Source of the DNA: Guillardia theta CCMP2712
Taxonomy: Eukaryota; Cryptophyceae; Pyrenomonadales; Geminigeraceae
Length of the DNA: 64,000 nucleotides
Assembly: GCF_000315625.1 (NCBI RefSeq)
Contig: NW_005434631.1
Span: 35,517-99,516, forward strand
Reading direction: 5' to 3'
The position numbers and the translations under genes are program-made. Positions 45,257 through 54,514 of this stretch are shown here, one piece after another (position 1 is the first letter of the stretch; every line of letters begins with the position of its first letter). Under the pieces are notes generated by a model that was given only the letters and a program-made list of their open reading frames with translations, did no database searches and was not told the DNA's origin.

Positions 45257-45869
45257 TCAACTCTCATGACTAAAGGCGTGGTTACACTCCCTCTTATAAA
45301 ACGGTTCTCTCCTCATCACCTCACCCTCCCTCGCTCTCCTCCCTACATGCACACGGAATATATTCAACGGGATCCTCTCCCTCCTCCTACATCTACTCCA
45401 TCTCCCCCAATTCACCCTTATGTCCACCCTATACCTACCCATGTCCACCCTCAACAAATTCAACCATATGTAGATATCACGCATATATAAATACACCGGT
45501 ATCGTCCTCCTAAATGTCTCATCGTAGTCCTCATCAAATTCTGTATACCATCCTGAATACATATCCTCATCCTCATACATCCTGAAAAATACCTCCTTCA
45601 GATCATACAGTCTTATCAAATCCTCCCTCGCCCTCTCCCTCCGTCATCCCCCTCCTCCTAAACACCCCATTGCTCTCTAATATCCTCAATGGTATGTCTA
45701 TCAAAAGTCTGTTCTTCTTCTGCTCCCTCTTCTTCATGAAATAGTAACTAAACCCATACACCTCCTCCTCCAACTTTACCACCTTCCTCTCTATCTCGTC
45801 TATCCATGTCTCTAGGTATCCCCATATCAACTCCTGCGCACAATCCGGTAAATCATTCAGATCTATCAT
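45257..45869 (-). pseudogene. Hypothetical gene broken by one frameshift
   Basis: An upstream frame (ATG 45869, starting MIDLNDLPDCAQELIWGYLE) runs to 45603. A second frame, with no Met at its head, takes over near 45620 (LIRLYDLKEVFFRMYEDED) and runs to 45257. Changing frame inside the GAGGGAGAGGGCGAGGG run (about 45625-45640) would make one continuous protein. No domain recognised; acidic/Tyr-rich C-terminal half. GGATATATAAG lies upstream near 45925. It could be a true pseudogene or a base-calling slip in the purine run. Confidence 0.45.
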
Positions 45870-45956
45870 CCCTAAACTTTTCCTAAACAGTTTTGTTATA
45901 TATTCGTATTCCCTTCTCACTTATATATCCTTACACCATTGTCTCACTCTAAAACA

Positions 45957-45968
45957 TTTAAAGATAAT
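45957..45968 (+). promoter_or_regulatory. Promoter-like TTTAAAGATAAT box
   Basis: About 25 bases upstream of the exonuclease ATG (45989). Matches the WTAAAGATWW core found before three other viral-type genes. Confidence 0.45.
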
Positions 45969-45988
45969 AAGCCATATCTTACTAACAC

Positions 45989-46812
45989 ATGGCACTTATC
46001 ATTGATGTTGAAACCATTGGCCTACCTATGCGTGGAGGTCTCCCATATGGGCAGTTCCCTTCACATGAAAAACTTACTATGTATGACGGTGCCCGCGTTG
46101 TACAAGTTAGCATGATGCTCTGTAATGAACATTTTGAAGAAATTGAACTTAAGGATTTCATCGTAAAAGCAGATGGGTTCTCTATCGATAATTCTCAATT
46201 TCATGGTATCACTAACCAAATCTCTGCCACTCAAGGCATACCATTCTCAGAAGTTGCTGATGTACTCGCTTCATACCTCAATCAAGTTTCACATGTTGTT
46301 GCGCATAACGCCAATTTCGATCTTTCCATTATTAACAGTGAATTGTATCGCTTAGGCATGCACTCTATCATCGCTCAGCTCCAAGCAAAACACATCCTGT
46401 GCACCATGAAATATACTAAGATGCTTGTAAAAGCTCGGAATAGTTACGGCATCAAAGATCCTTCTCTCGCAGAACTTTATACCTTCGTCTTCAAAAAAAT
46501 ATCCAAAACGCTCACAATTCAAAATATGATGTCATCAATCTTCACAGTATTGTTAAATCTATGCATGATTCTAATCTACTCAATCTTCATCAGCATATCA
46601 CATATACTCCTGCTCCACAATGTGTGTCTGAATTGTCAAATGATGAACAACAAGATACTCCCGTGCCATCTGATCCTCCCGAAATTGACCTCTCTAAATT
46701 AACCCTAACTCAACTTCGTGGTCAATGCAAGGCTAAGGGCATCAAAGGGTATACTTCCCTCAACAAAAACGCACTCATCGAAAAACTTAACATGTCTTCC
46801 ATTCTCGCATAA
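45989..46812 (+). CDS. DEDDh 3'-5' exonuclease with SAP-like tail, one frameshift
   Basis: DnaQ-like exonuclease, here probably viral. Exo I is IIDVETIGLP near the N-terminus. Exo II is VVAHNANFDLS (about residue 108). Exo III, AHNSKYDV, is coded at about 46510-46535 but in the -1 frame. The shift falls at a seven-A run (46493-46499): the first frame otherwise runs on to 46702 with non-family sequence, while the -1 frame continues to 46812. The C-terminal part in that frame, LTLTQLRGQCKAKGIKGYTS, resembles a SAP or Rho-N type nucleic-acid-binding helix pair. It may be a base-calling error, a real mutation, or -1 slippage on AAA AAA A. All four acidic residues and the His are present across the two frames. 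Confidence 0.75.
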
Positions 46813-47323
46813 AAATTATATTAATAACATTATTTTTGTACAAATACCTGTGAATATGATCATCTCTCACTTGGCAAATTGTTCATGTTATGTTCCCCAC
46901 AAAAACTATATTTCTCATTCTTGCTTTTATTTTTGGCTTTCTATCTTATGCTCCATATTGATACTTTTATATAAATCACTCATCGTAATTTAAATTAATC
47001 CTTCCCTTAGTCAAGATGCTATTGATGCTTATATTATTGATGTATTGGTACGATTAAACAATGAAGCCAAAGATATAAATATTCTACCTCAATAATATGC
47101 TCAAAGAGGTATTGCTATAGAAAATATTTTGTTTAAAGTTGCAAATGATTTTGGCACACAATATATGATACATATTTTTCAAAAACTTGTTATAAATTAG
47201 GCTACTAGTACACACTTGGACCTTTGAGCTCTTCTTTAATACTTAAACTTTCTTCTCTTGGTTTTAAAGTTACAAAAGTTCATAAGATCTTGAAGCACAA
47301 TTTCTAAGTGTCATCTACGTTTG
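46813..47323. other. Intergenic with possible decayed gene
   Basis: AT-rich. From about 46997 the plus strand reads SQDAIDAYIIDVLVRLNNEA, then a TAA at about 47092, then RGIAIENILFKVANDFGTQY to a stop near 47200. This may be the remains of a small gene with one in-frame stop. Nothing else is seen. Confidence 0.3.
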
Positions 47324-48127
47324 TCAAATATATTCTAATGTTCCTGTTTTCAATTCTATCAATTTTATAATGTCCTCATACAATTCCTCTGGTATCCTTA
47401 TGTATCGATCATGCTCATCTTTCACATACGGATATGAAGGTGCCAATTTTATATTATTTGAATTTATCACTATTTCTTCTTTTATATCATCCACATCACT
47501 TATATCTGTAGATTTTAAAGAGTTGAATACCTTTATAGTGTCCATTTTCTGTTGTGTAGACAGTTGTTGGATCTTAGTCATGAATTCCGTCACATTTATT
47601 GAACTGGGCAATTTCGTTAGTTCAACAGCCACTTCTAAAGATATTTTTGAAGGACCACTCACATCTAATGAACGCAATACCTCCTCCGGTAAATCTTTTA
47701 TTTTTATATATTTCTGTAATGTCTTCTTTGATATATGAATCGCATTTACTACTCTCTCTATATCTCCTTCATACACCTCATATAATTTTGAATATGCTCT
47801 CACTTTATCATTTGTTGTCATCTGATTCCTCTGCACATTCTCTACTAAACTTATCTCCTCCGCTTTTTGATCTGATATATTCAATACATGACAACTTATC
47901 GATTCTTTATTTAGAAGTTTCATTGCTAAATACCTTCGTTGACCTGCAATTATTTCATATTTATTACCATCTATCTTTTTCACAGTTATAGGATTTATCA
48001 AACCATTGTTCTTTATATCATTAGCTAAGTCCTCTATACCTGTCTCATCTTCCTCTGAAGTCAATGTCTTTCTCACATTCAAAGTTGAAAGGATCAGGTT
48101 CTTTATATCTATATCTAGGTAATTCAT
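47324..48127 (-). CDS. ParB-like nuclease/CTPase-fold DNA-binding protein
   Basis: 267 residues from ATG 48127. The N-terminal half is a ParB/Srx domain: IEDLANDIKNNGLINPITV, then KYEIIAGQRRYLAMKLL (the GxRR box) and ISLVENVQRNQMT (the ENxQR box). A helix-turn-helix region follows (VVNAIHISKKTLQKYIKIKD). The C-terminal half is unlike chromosomal ParB and probably specific. In bacteria and phages the fold binds CTP and spreads on DNA; in viral proteins it may help partition, replicate or modify DNA. AATCTTTAT (reverse of ATAAAGATT) lies 35 bases upstream. A ParB homologue in a eukaryotic-virus setting is uncommon but not unknown. Confidence 0.85.
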   Translation of the reverse strand: MNYLDIDIKNLILSTLNVRKTLTSEEDETGIEDLANDIKNNGLINPITVKKIDGNKYEIIAGQRRYLAMKLLNKESISCHVLNISDQKAEEISLVENVQRNQMTTNDKVRAYSKLYEVYEGDIERVVNAIHISKKTLQKYIKIKDLPEEVLRSLDVSGPSKISLEVAVELTKLPSSINVTEFMTKIQQLSTQQKMDTIKVFNSLKSTDISDVDDIKEEIVINSNNIKLAPSYPYVKDEHDRYIRIPEELYEDIIKLIELKTGTLEYI

Positions 48128-48161
48128 TATTATCACTAATTAATATGCTTTCGTTTTAAGT

Positions 48162-48170
48162 AATCTTTAT
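48162..48170 (-). promoter_or_regulatory. Promoter-like ATAAAGATT box (ParB-like gene)
   Basis: Thirty-five bases before the ParB-like ATG; identical core before the gene starting at 56665. Confidence 0.45.
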
Positions 48171-48339
48171 CCCATTTCGCACCCAAAACGTTTCACTTCA
48201 TTGTTCTCTTCAAATGGCACATATATTCTCTCTCCATACTTTATTACAAGTCTGTTTGCTTTACCTTTAAATCTCTTCACGATCCATATCAATTAAACAT
48301 CAACATCATTGCTACCATTCATTATAATCCATTCTGCCC

Positions 48340-48640
48340 TCCATATCATTATATCCCTCTCTTCCCTAATATGCCTCTTCCTCTATTCTAGACACCCCCT
48401 GTCGCATTTTCGACTATTACGTTTCCTACTTCCTATAATATATACCAAAAGGTATTATTCGAAAATGCGACAGTCCTTCCCTTCAACCCACTCCCTGCCT
48501 TACATAAAGGCCTTCCAACAAAAACCACCTTCTGCAATGCCATCTCTCTATCCTCGTAGATATATAACTCATCTTATAGGGAGGGGACTAATCCGAATAT
48601 AATGTTAAAGGCTCATTCTGTCCGCTCTCAGCTGCAATAC
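48340..48640. repeat. Duplicated 3'-end block, copy 1, with 15-bp inverted repeat
   Basis: Shares long near-identity with 49780-50070. It contains CTGTCGCATTTTCGA and its exact reverse complement TCGAAAATGCGACAG about 45 bases apart (48411-48475), then shared unique sequence running into the last codons of the minus-strand gene ending at 48588. May act as a 3'-end or terminator structure. Confidence 0.85.
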
Positions 48641-49562
48641 CAATATCTTCATCCTCACCCTCTCCCTCCTCACCCTCTCCCTCCTCACCCTCTCCCTCCT
48701 CACCCTCACCCTCACCCTCATCCTCATCCTCTTCTTCTTCAGAACAGTATACTACATCACTTATTTGTTCAACACCATAGTATGGATACAACCCTTCCGC
48801 ATCAGTTCGTCTCAACCCATACAGATCTCTTCTTTCAAGTTTCAAATAGTCATTTGAATTCCTTTCATTCAAAATGTCAAAATAACATTGAAATATCTCT
48901 TTCATTGAGTCATACGTCTCTGTTGCCCAATAATCAAATAGGTCTAACACTTCATTGTTTAAATCTATCATCTCACGTATAAATATATCACTGTTGTATA
49001 CATCATTCTCGTCATTCGTGAAGTCAAAATACTCATGAATCCATTTTATATTAACTAAGAAGTCATACACAAAACATTCCTCGTCTATTGTCTCCTTATC
49101 TATTATGCTTGTACATCTCCTGTACAAATCTTTATAGAGTGTATTGTCCCCATTGAAACATAGTCTATGCGGCTCTATCGTGTAATAATTCTTTTCTTTT
49201 CCATCACAAAAAAAACTCCATCGCTTCTCATATACATCGACCATTCCTTCGTCTGATCTCGCATGCTTTCTTGTTATGTCATCAAAACTTTCTGTTATCT
49301 CTCTCTCGTCTCCTATGAACCACTCCATTCCCATGTATAATCTAAATCTCTTGTTGAATGTTGCCTTCAATATACTCTCTACTTCCTCATAGTTCTTACA
49401 TTTCATTGTTCGCAGCATCTCCGTATCCCTTCCATACTCCTTGAACCTTTGCATTATCCTTTTTTTTGTTGTGGAACGCACTATTCCTATCTTATACACA
49501 TTCCCATCATTCACTCTCCCATTCACTCTCTCCGGTTTCACCAAGTACACCGTTCCTAGCAT
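48588..49562 (-). CDS. T5orf172/GIY-YIG-like domain protein with acidic repeat tail
   Basis: 324 residues from ATG 49562. The N-terminal ~90 residues resemble the T5orf172/MUG113 domain, a GIY-YIG nuclease-like fold: GTVYLVKPERVNGRV, NVYKIGIVRSTTKKRIMQRF, and MEWFIGDEREITESF. Such domains are frequent in large DNA viruses and phages. The middle is unassigned (Tyr/Asp-rich). The tail holds an acidic run of GEGEE units coded by CCCTCACCCTCTCCCTCCT-like tandem DNA (48655-48735). It ends within the duplicated 3' block. A TATAAAGATATATAA sequence lies upstream. Confidence 0.75.
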   Translation of the reverse strand: MLGTVYLVKPERVNGRVNDGNVYKIGIVRSTTKKRIMQRFKEYGRDTEMLRTMKCKNYEEVESILKATFNKRFRLYMGMEWFIGDEREITESFDDITRKHARSDEGMVDVYEKRWSFFCDGKEKNYYTIEPHRLCFNGDNTLYKDLYRRCTSIIDKETIDEECFVYDFLVNIKWIHEYFDFTNDENDVYNSDIFIREMIDLNNEVLDLFDYWATETYDSMKEIFQCYFDILNERNSNDYLKLERRDLYGLRRTDAEGLYPYYGVEQISDVVYCSEEEEDEDEGEGEGEEGEGEEGEGEEGEGEDEDIGIAAESGQNEPLTLYSD

Positions 49563-49593
49563 CCTTTCTTCTCGTTTTTTATATTTCGTTTAT

Positions 49594-49603
49594 ATATCTT
49601 TAT
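49594..49603 (-). promoter_or_regulatory. Promoter-like ATAAAGATAT box (T5orf172-like gene)
   Basis: About 32 bases upstream of ATG 49562; same core as before the ParB-like and exonuclease genes. Confidence 0.45.
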
Positions 49604-49779
49604 ATCCTTACCATATACGTGCGAAAAAATGCTCATTCATGTGTTAAATACATATTCGTCATTGACTGCCTATCCATAAACCTATAATTCAACAACTTAA
49701 CTTTTATTCTTATCAATTTCAGTCTTCTGCTACTAACACTTTCATTATCACTATGTTATACTCTACTCTTAGTATCTTT

Positions 49780-50070
49780 CCTCGACCCTCCATACATCCC
49801 TATCTTCCCCAATATGCCTCTTCCTCTATTCTATACACCCCTGTCGCATTTTCGACTATTACGTTTTATACTTCCTATAATATATACCAAAAGGTAATCT
49901 TCGAAAATGCGACAGTCCTTCCCTTCAACCCACTCCCTGCCTTTCATTAAGGCCTTCCAACATCACACACCTTCTGCAATGCCATCTCTCTATCCATGTA
50001 GTTATACACTTATGATCTTCTAGGGGACTAATCCAAAGGCCTATTCACATCCGCTTTCAGCTGCAATAGT
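49780..50070. repeat. Duplicated 3'-end block, copy 2, with 15-bp inverted repeat
   Basis: Second copy of the 48340-48640 block with the same CTGTCGCATTTTCGA/TCGAAAATGCGACAG pair (49846-49915). It runs into the final codons of the primase-helicase gene. Both copies therefore lie at the 3' ends of minus-strand genes in the same orientation. Confidence 0.85.
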
Positions 50071-53000
50071 TAAAACAATCTATTATCTTCAGTGTATCTT
50101 CTTTTATTTCCATGGTGTAATCATAATAATCTAAACGTTTGTCTTCATGCGTAAACTTCTTTCTATTACCTGTTTCTTTCAATTCCATTTGGAATAGTTT
50201 TGACATCAGGAAATTCAATTTAGATATTGGTTTTTCAGCATCCTTGCTCTTCTTCAGTTTAAACTGGATATAGAACTCATAGTACATACTATTTATCTCT
50301 TTCTCATATATCTTGATGTTCTTGCCCGATATGATCGTATCTTTATTAAAATTATCAAACTTGATATCCAATATCTCCACGATCCTATGGACCATCCTTG
50401 TTAGCTTGTCGTTTTCCAAGAACTTGTTTATGCTCTTGATGATGTTCTTCTCTTGATGATATAGCTGTATCAATGACGACACTATGTTAAAATTAATGTT
50501 CTCATTGCCTACAGATTTATATACCTTCTCAATGATCCTCTTATAATCTTCCACATCCATACGATGTAGATATATATCATAAATATATACTAAGAAGGCA
50601 TCTCTCTGTTGTCTCTCTTTGTCCTTTCGATGCTTCAAGACATTATTTATGTATTCAAAGTAATTGTAATTGTATGCCTTTAGCACTTCAGAATGGTGTT
50701 TAAACATGTCCTTTTTGTTTATTGCCTGCTCTACGGTTGTCTCCTCAGCATCCTCCACATGATCCTTCAGAGCACAGTATATCCCTTCATGGGTTCTGAT
50801 ACATTCTTTTTCTATAAACCTATTATCGGCTTGTTTGCTTACCTGGTACTTGAAACAATCTATCAGATAGGGTTTCTGGATATGATCCCTCTCTGTATTG
50901 TTTATCCTAAGGTTGCGGAACATCTCTTTAAAGCCTTCCTCCATGTTGCAATTAGACTCCTTGCTAGGATGCTTTACATGCTTGAGATAGTCCTCTGAAA
51001 CCACCTGATTCCTGAACTTTACATAGGTGTGCTCAAAGTCTGGATTTCTCTTGTAATATATATCTATGTTCTGATATCCTTCGGCATCTGCCTTGACATA
51101 TCTAAATCTATGCAATGCTTGAAATATGGTGTTTGTACGAATAAAACCATTAGGAACACTCCCAAATTCATCAAGAAGTATCACCTTCTTGGTCCAGTAA
51201 TCTCTAGATTCCTCTGAAAAGCCTGTGGTTAAAGTGAAAGTGTGCAGACACACATCTATGTTGTGTTTGCTGATCAGTTTAGGATTTTTTATGTATTTTT
51301 TATGTTCTTCTTTGTTATCCCCTGTGATGATCAGATGTTTAATGCCATGCTTATCAAACTCTTTTTCAAACCGTTCCTTGTTACACTTGAAGACTACCAC
51401 TCCACATATCTTATGTCCATTCTTCACATCCTTTATGATGTTCTTCAAGAAGTATTCTGATACATTGTATTGCTCTTTATTATACTCTTTTTTGTACCTT
51501 CTGATGTCACACCGTAGATTGTACCTTTGCTTAAAACGGATATCATCTGTATGATAGAAATCAACCGGCTTGCTGAACCTCTTGGATAGGTCATATAGAA
51601 AATCTACAGAGGCCCTGCTAAATCTAAATAGAGCCTCTGCGAATATTACCCTCTTCAGGCTGCTGTAGGTGAATAGATCATTCAACACATTAACTATTTC
51701 CTCTCTCACATTCTTGTTCTTTCGCTCATCGGTTGTTGGATTTACCAATGAATTGGTGAGCTCATCTAACTCATCTATTATGATATAGTCGTAATCGAAG
51801 CGTTCTAACTTGCTAAGGGATTGGATTGAGATAATGAGACGTCCTTTCTTGAAGCGATCAGGAACCGTCATGTCATTGTACAGACTGAATGTTTGGAGCC
51901 ATTTCTCCATCATTATCCCATTCACTCTTGTCCTTAGAGTGGTTGCTAGATTTATGTTGGACACTATAATCAGAACATTATCATCGCTGTTTTCTATATC
52001 TTGGAGCATGTACTCTGTCTTCCCAAATCCCATTGAGGCCGATAGAGCTATGAAAGTCTTATCTGATTCTATCTTTTCTCCAAATGAGGGATATGGCAGC
52101 ACATTGAACCGCTCCTTGATATAGTCTAGACTGACTGTTGTATTTTTTGGTAGGTTGTGTCTGTGCCACGATGAAACCACATTCTCATCATACATCTTGG
52201 CAATCATTACAAGGCTACCAATTGGATCTGCCCATTGTAACGTAGATTTGTGCAGCATGCTATTCAGCCTTGACAACATCTCTTGCAATGTTATCCTCTC
52301 TTGTTCATTATTTTCATTGAATGAGTTTAGCAAACAGTATAATGAGCTTAGTTTGGTCTCATAAAGGGATTTGATGTTGTTCTTATGTATCTCTATATCG
52401 TCCATTCTTTCTGTTGGACAAACCTTCTCAAGCTCTTCTATCATCTGCTCTTTGGATAGGCTTCCATATCTCTTTACCTTCAATTCCTTACACTTGTTTA
52501 GAAGTGTGATCTTGTCCCATGTCAGATATTGACAATGATTTATGTAGGCCTTATGGGTCCATTCAATCATGAGAGATAGAAAAGTATCAACCCTGTCCTC
52601 ATATTTGATATGGATTGAACCCTGTAGGTCATTGAACATCTCTTCTGGGGTCTCTGTCAAGAAATTGGTCACTGTTAAAATCAACTTCTTCCAGTTATAT
52701 GTATTGATAGAGATAATGTCATTCTGTATGGTCTTTATGAGATACATGACAAAGTGTTCATTTATGTCAGGCTTCAATATATGCTTACCTGTGTAGGTGA
52801 ACGTGCCGTTGTCTAATTGCGATGGCCTCTTGACACGCTTTGGAGGGCTTATATTGAAGGGCTTCTTTTTACCATTCAATATGCTCGGATCAAACCTTGA
52901 GAACCTGTTTGATTCTTCATATTCACCTACAAGATACTTGTAGAATGGCTCTCCTTGTGGTTTGACGGCCCTCTTGATTGTAGGTGTGACTATGTATTGG

Positions 53001-53668
53001 TTGTTGTGGTATACCATCTTGGATTGATTTATAAGCCTGAATTGCTGATGCTGTTTGTAGATTGACATGTCTATAACATTCTTCTGTAGACTTGGTAAAT
53101 GTCTCTTTATCTTCACTTCAAACTCTGTTACAGGCACATCGATTACCTTCATGAGGTCTCGGCAATATCTCCAGTCAAGGTGTATTGGCAGTATCACATG
53201 GTATGATAGTTTGTACCTTGCCTCTGCATGCTGTCTGCCATTTGACTCACATATTATCACGTTGTCTACATGCAGCCCCTCTATGCCCAATTCATATGTC
53301 ATCACGTCAATGCTGCTCTTCGCAAATTCTATGATCTCATCTAAGAGAGGATATCGGCCCTCTGATTGCATCCTCTCATACTCCTTGGCCCTCTTTTCAT
53401 CATCCACCAATATGTCTATATCAATTGGCAACCCTGTGTTCCTGCCATGCTTTAGGACCTCATAGAGGTTGAGGTTTTGCCCTATCATTGGGTTCTTGTA
53501 ATCCGTCACACAGAAGTCCTTTACCACCTTCTTCTTTGGATCATCAGTGTTAAGTTTCTTTTTGTCACTACTTATGATAATGTTTGTTCTTCCAAGAGCA
53601 TTCTCCTTGAAGATCTTACCATCCTTTATCTGGCCATACCATCTCTTCACATAATCTTTCTTCAACAT
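50057..53668 (-). CDS. Primase-helicase: AEP-type primase with origin-binding-protein-like SF2 helicase
   Basis: 1203 residues from ATG 53668, single exon. The N-terminal ~250 residues look like an archaeo-eukaryotic primase: LPIDIDILVDD (metal-binding Asp pair, about residue 82), a KLSYHVILP histidine (about 155), and MSIYKQHQQFRLINQSK (about 200), as in viral primases. From about 530 comes an SF2 helicase like herpesvirus-type origin-binding proteins: Walker A SASMGFGKTEYML (Lys about 550), IIIDELDEL (about 632), and motif VI QALHRFRY (about 850), with FTLTTGFSEE before it. The C-terminal 300 residues are unassigned. It would unwind and prime viral DNA replication. Motifs appear intact. TTATAAATTACAAATAAG lies just upstream. 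Confidence 0.82.
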   Translation of the reverse strand: MLKKDYVKRWYGQIKDGKIFKENALGRTNIIISSDKKKLNTDDPKKKVVKDFCVTDYKNPMIGQNLNLYEVLKHGRNTGLPIDIDILVDDEKRAKEYERMQSEGRYPLLDEIIEFAKSSIDVMTYELGIEGLHVDNVIICESNGRQHAEARYKLSYHVILPIHLDWRYCRDLMKVIDVPVTEFEVKIKRHLPSLQKNVIDMSIYKQHQQFRLINQSKMVYHNNQYIVTPTIKRAVKPQGEPFYKYLVGEYEESNRFSRFDPSILNGKKKPFNISPPKRVKRPSQLDNGTFTYTGKHILKPDINEHFVMYLIKTIQNDIISINTYNWKKLILTVTNFLTETPEEMFNDLQGSIHIKYEDRVDTFLSLMIEWTHKAYINHCQYLTWDKITLLNKCKELKVKRYGSLSKEQMIEELEKVCPTERMDDIEIHKNNIKSLYETKLSSLYCLLNSFNENNEQERITLQEMLSRLNSMLHKSTLQWADPIGSLVMIAKMYDENVVSSWHRHNLPKNTTVSLDYIKERFNVLPYPSFGEKIESDKTFIALSASMGFGKTEYMLQDIENSDDNVLIIVSNINLATTLRTRVNGIMMEKWLQTFSLYNDMTVPDRFKKGRLIISIQSLSKLERFDYDYIIIDELDELTNSLVNPTTDERKNKNVREEIVNVLNDLFTYSSLKRVIFAEALFRFSRASVDFLYDLSKRFSKPVDFYHTDDIRFKQRYNLRCDIRRYKKEYNKEQYNVSEYFLKNIIKDVKNGHKICGVVVFKCNKERFEKEFDKHGIKHLIITGDNKEEHKKYIKNPKLISKHNIDVCLHTFTLTTGFSEESRDYWTKKVILLDEFGSVPNGFIRTNTIFQALHRFRYVKADAEGYQNIDIYYKRNPDFEHTYVKFRNQVVSEDYLKHVKHPSKESNCNMEEGFKEMFRNLRINNTERDHIQKPYLIDCFKYQVSKQADNRFIEKECIRTHEGIYCALKDHVEDAEETTVEQAINKKDMFKHHSEVLKAYNYNYFEYINNVLKHRKDKERQQRDAFLVYIYDIYLHRMDVEDYKRIIEKVYKSVGNENINFNIVSSLIQLYHQEKNIIKSINKFLENDKLTRMVHRIVEILDIKFDNFNKDTIISGKNIKIYEKEINSMYYEFYIQFKLKKSKDAEKPISKLNFLMSKLFQMELKETGNRKKFTHEDKRLDYYDYTMEIKEDTLKIIDCFNYCS

Positions 53669-53702
53669 CTTTTTGCTTAAACTTATTTGTAATTTATAAC
53701 AT

Positions 53703-53765
53703 AGCTATTCTTTAAGTACTTTCAAACGCGCTTAAGAACAATTTCATGTATATACTATTATACAA
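53703..53765 (+). promoter_or_regulatory. Duplicated promoter/leader block, copy 1
   Basis: A block from CTATTCTTTAAGTACTTTCA through GCGCTTAAGAACAATTTCA to the ATG at 53766 is almost identical to 56926-56988, before a paralogous gene. Contains two TTAAG boxes and TATATACTATTATA close to the ATG. A promoter plus short leader is likely. Confidence 0.6.
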
Positions 53766-54170
53766 ATGGAGAACCCTTCTTCTATTACCACCCTAAGTGA
53801 GTTGTCACCTGATGAATTGAAGAAACTCAAAAGAAAGGAATATCAACGGAACTATCAAAGGGAATATCAAAAGGAATATCAAAAGACTTATTGGCCTGAA
53901 AAAAAGATTGAATATCAGCGGAACTATCAACAACAGGTCCATCATACAAATCTTCAAAGATATCACAATATGTCACCTGAAGAAAAACAGAGGTTGAATG
54001 AATACAACAAGGAACGCATCCAAAAATTCACTCCCGAACAAATGGAACAATATCGCATATATCATTCTCAAGCCTCATTGAATTGGTACCATCAGAACAA
54101 GGATGAGATCAACCGCAAGAGGCGTGAAAAATATCAACAACAGAAACTCTTACAGAATATCTCCTCATAA
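53766..54170 (+). CDS. Tyr/Gln-rich basic protein, family member 2
   Basis: 134 residues, closest to the gene at 56989 and also like 43609. Start MENPSSITTLSELSPDELKK, then KEYQRNYQREYQKEYQKTYW repeats, MSPEEKQRLNEYNKERIQ, and an end WYHQNKDEINRKRREKYQQQ. Highly charged, no transmembrane segment, no Cys. Preceded by the duplicated promoter block. Function unknown; the multicopy state suggests a structural or nucleoprotein role, which is inference. Confidence 0.7.
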   Translation: MENPSSITTLSELSPDELKKLKRKEYQRNYQREYQKEYQKTYWPEKKIEYQRNYQQQVHHTNLQRYHNMSPEEKQRLNEYNKERIQKFTPEQMEQYRIYHSQASLNWYHQNKDEINRKRREKYQQQKLLQNISS

Positions 54171-54514
54171 GAGTCTTGTTTTTCCCTTCAAGCTCTCATG
54201 ATTAATAAGGCTTAAGAACAATTTCACACGTACTCTGTACAATACCCATATGATATCTCTATGTCATTCTTTATATCATTATACAACTATGTTGAAATCA
54301 TAAAATCATATATTCAACATCTCTCTATAAGTCACAATAAGTTTCTATAGAGGTATCATATAGATATTGTACCTTATATTGTGTTGGACCACTTATTTCC
54401 AAGTCTTATCCGACCGATAGTTTGTTTCAGAAACATCTGCTCCATGTGATGGATCTTACCAATGATAACATATTTAAGGATTATCATTATATATGTATTT
54501 GAAAAACCTTACCA
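54171..54514. other. Intergenic with dispersed short repeats
   Basis: Holds GGCTTAAGAACAATTTCACA at 54211 (shared with 53737, 56959 and 57439) and a TTGTACCTTATATTGTGTTG phrase at 54367, related to ones at 56282 and 59714. No coding seen. Confidence 0.5.

Noticed and set aside
46997-47200. Plus-strand gene with one internal TAA
   Set aside because: Coding-like on both sides of the stop but too short and without a start to call a gene; recorded only as a possible remnant.
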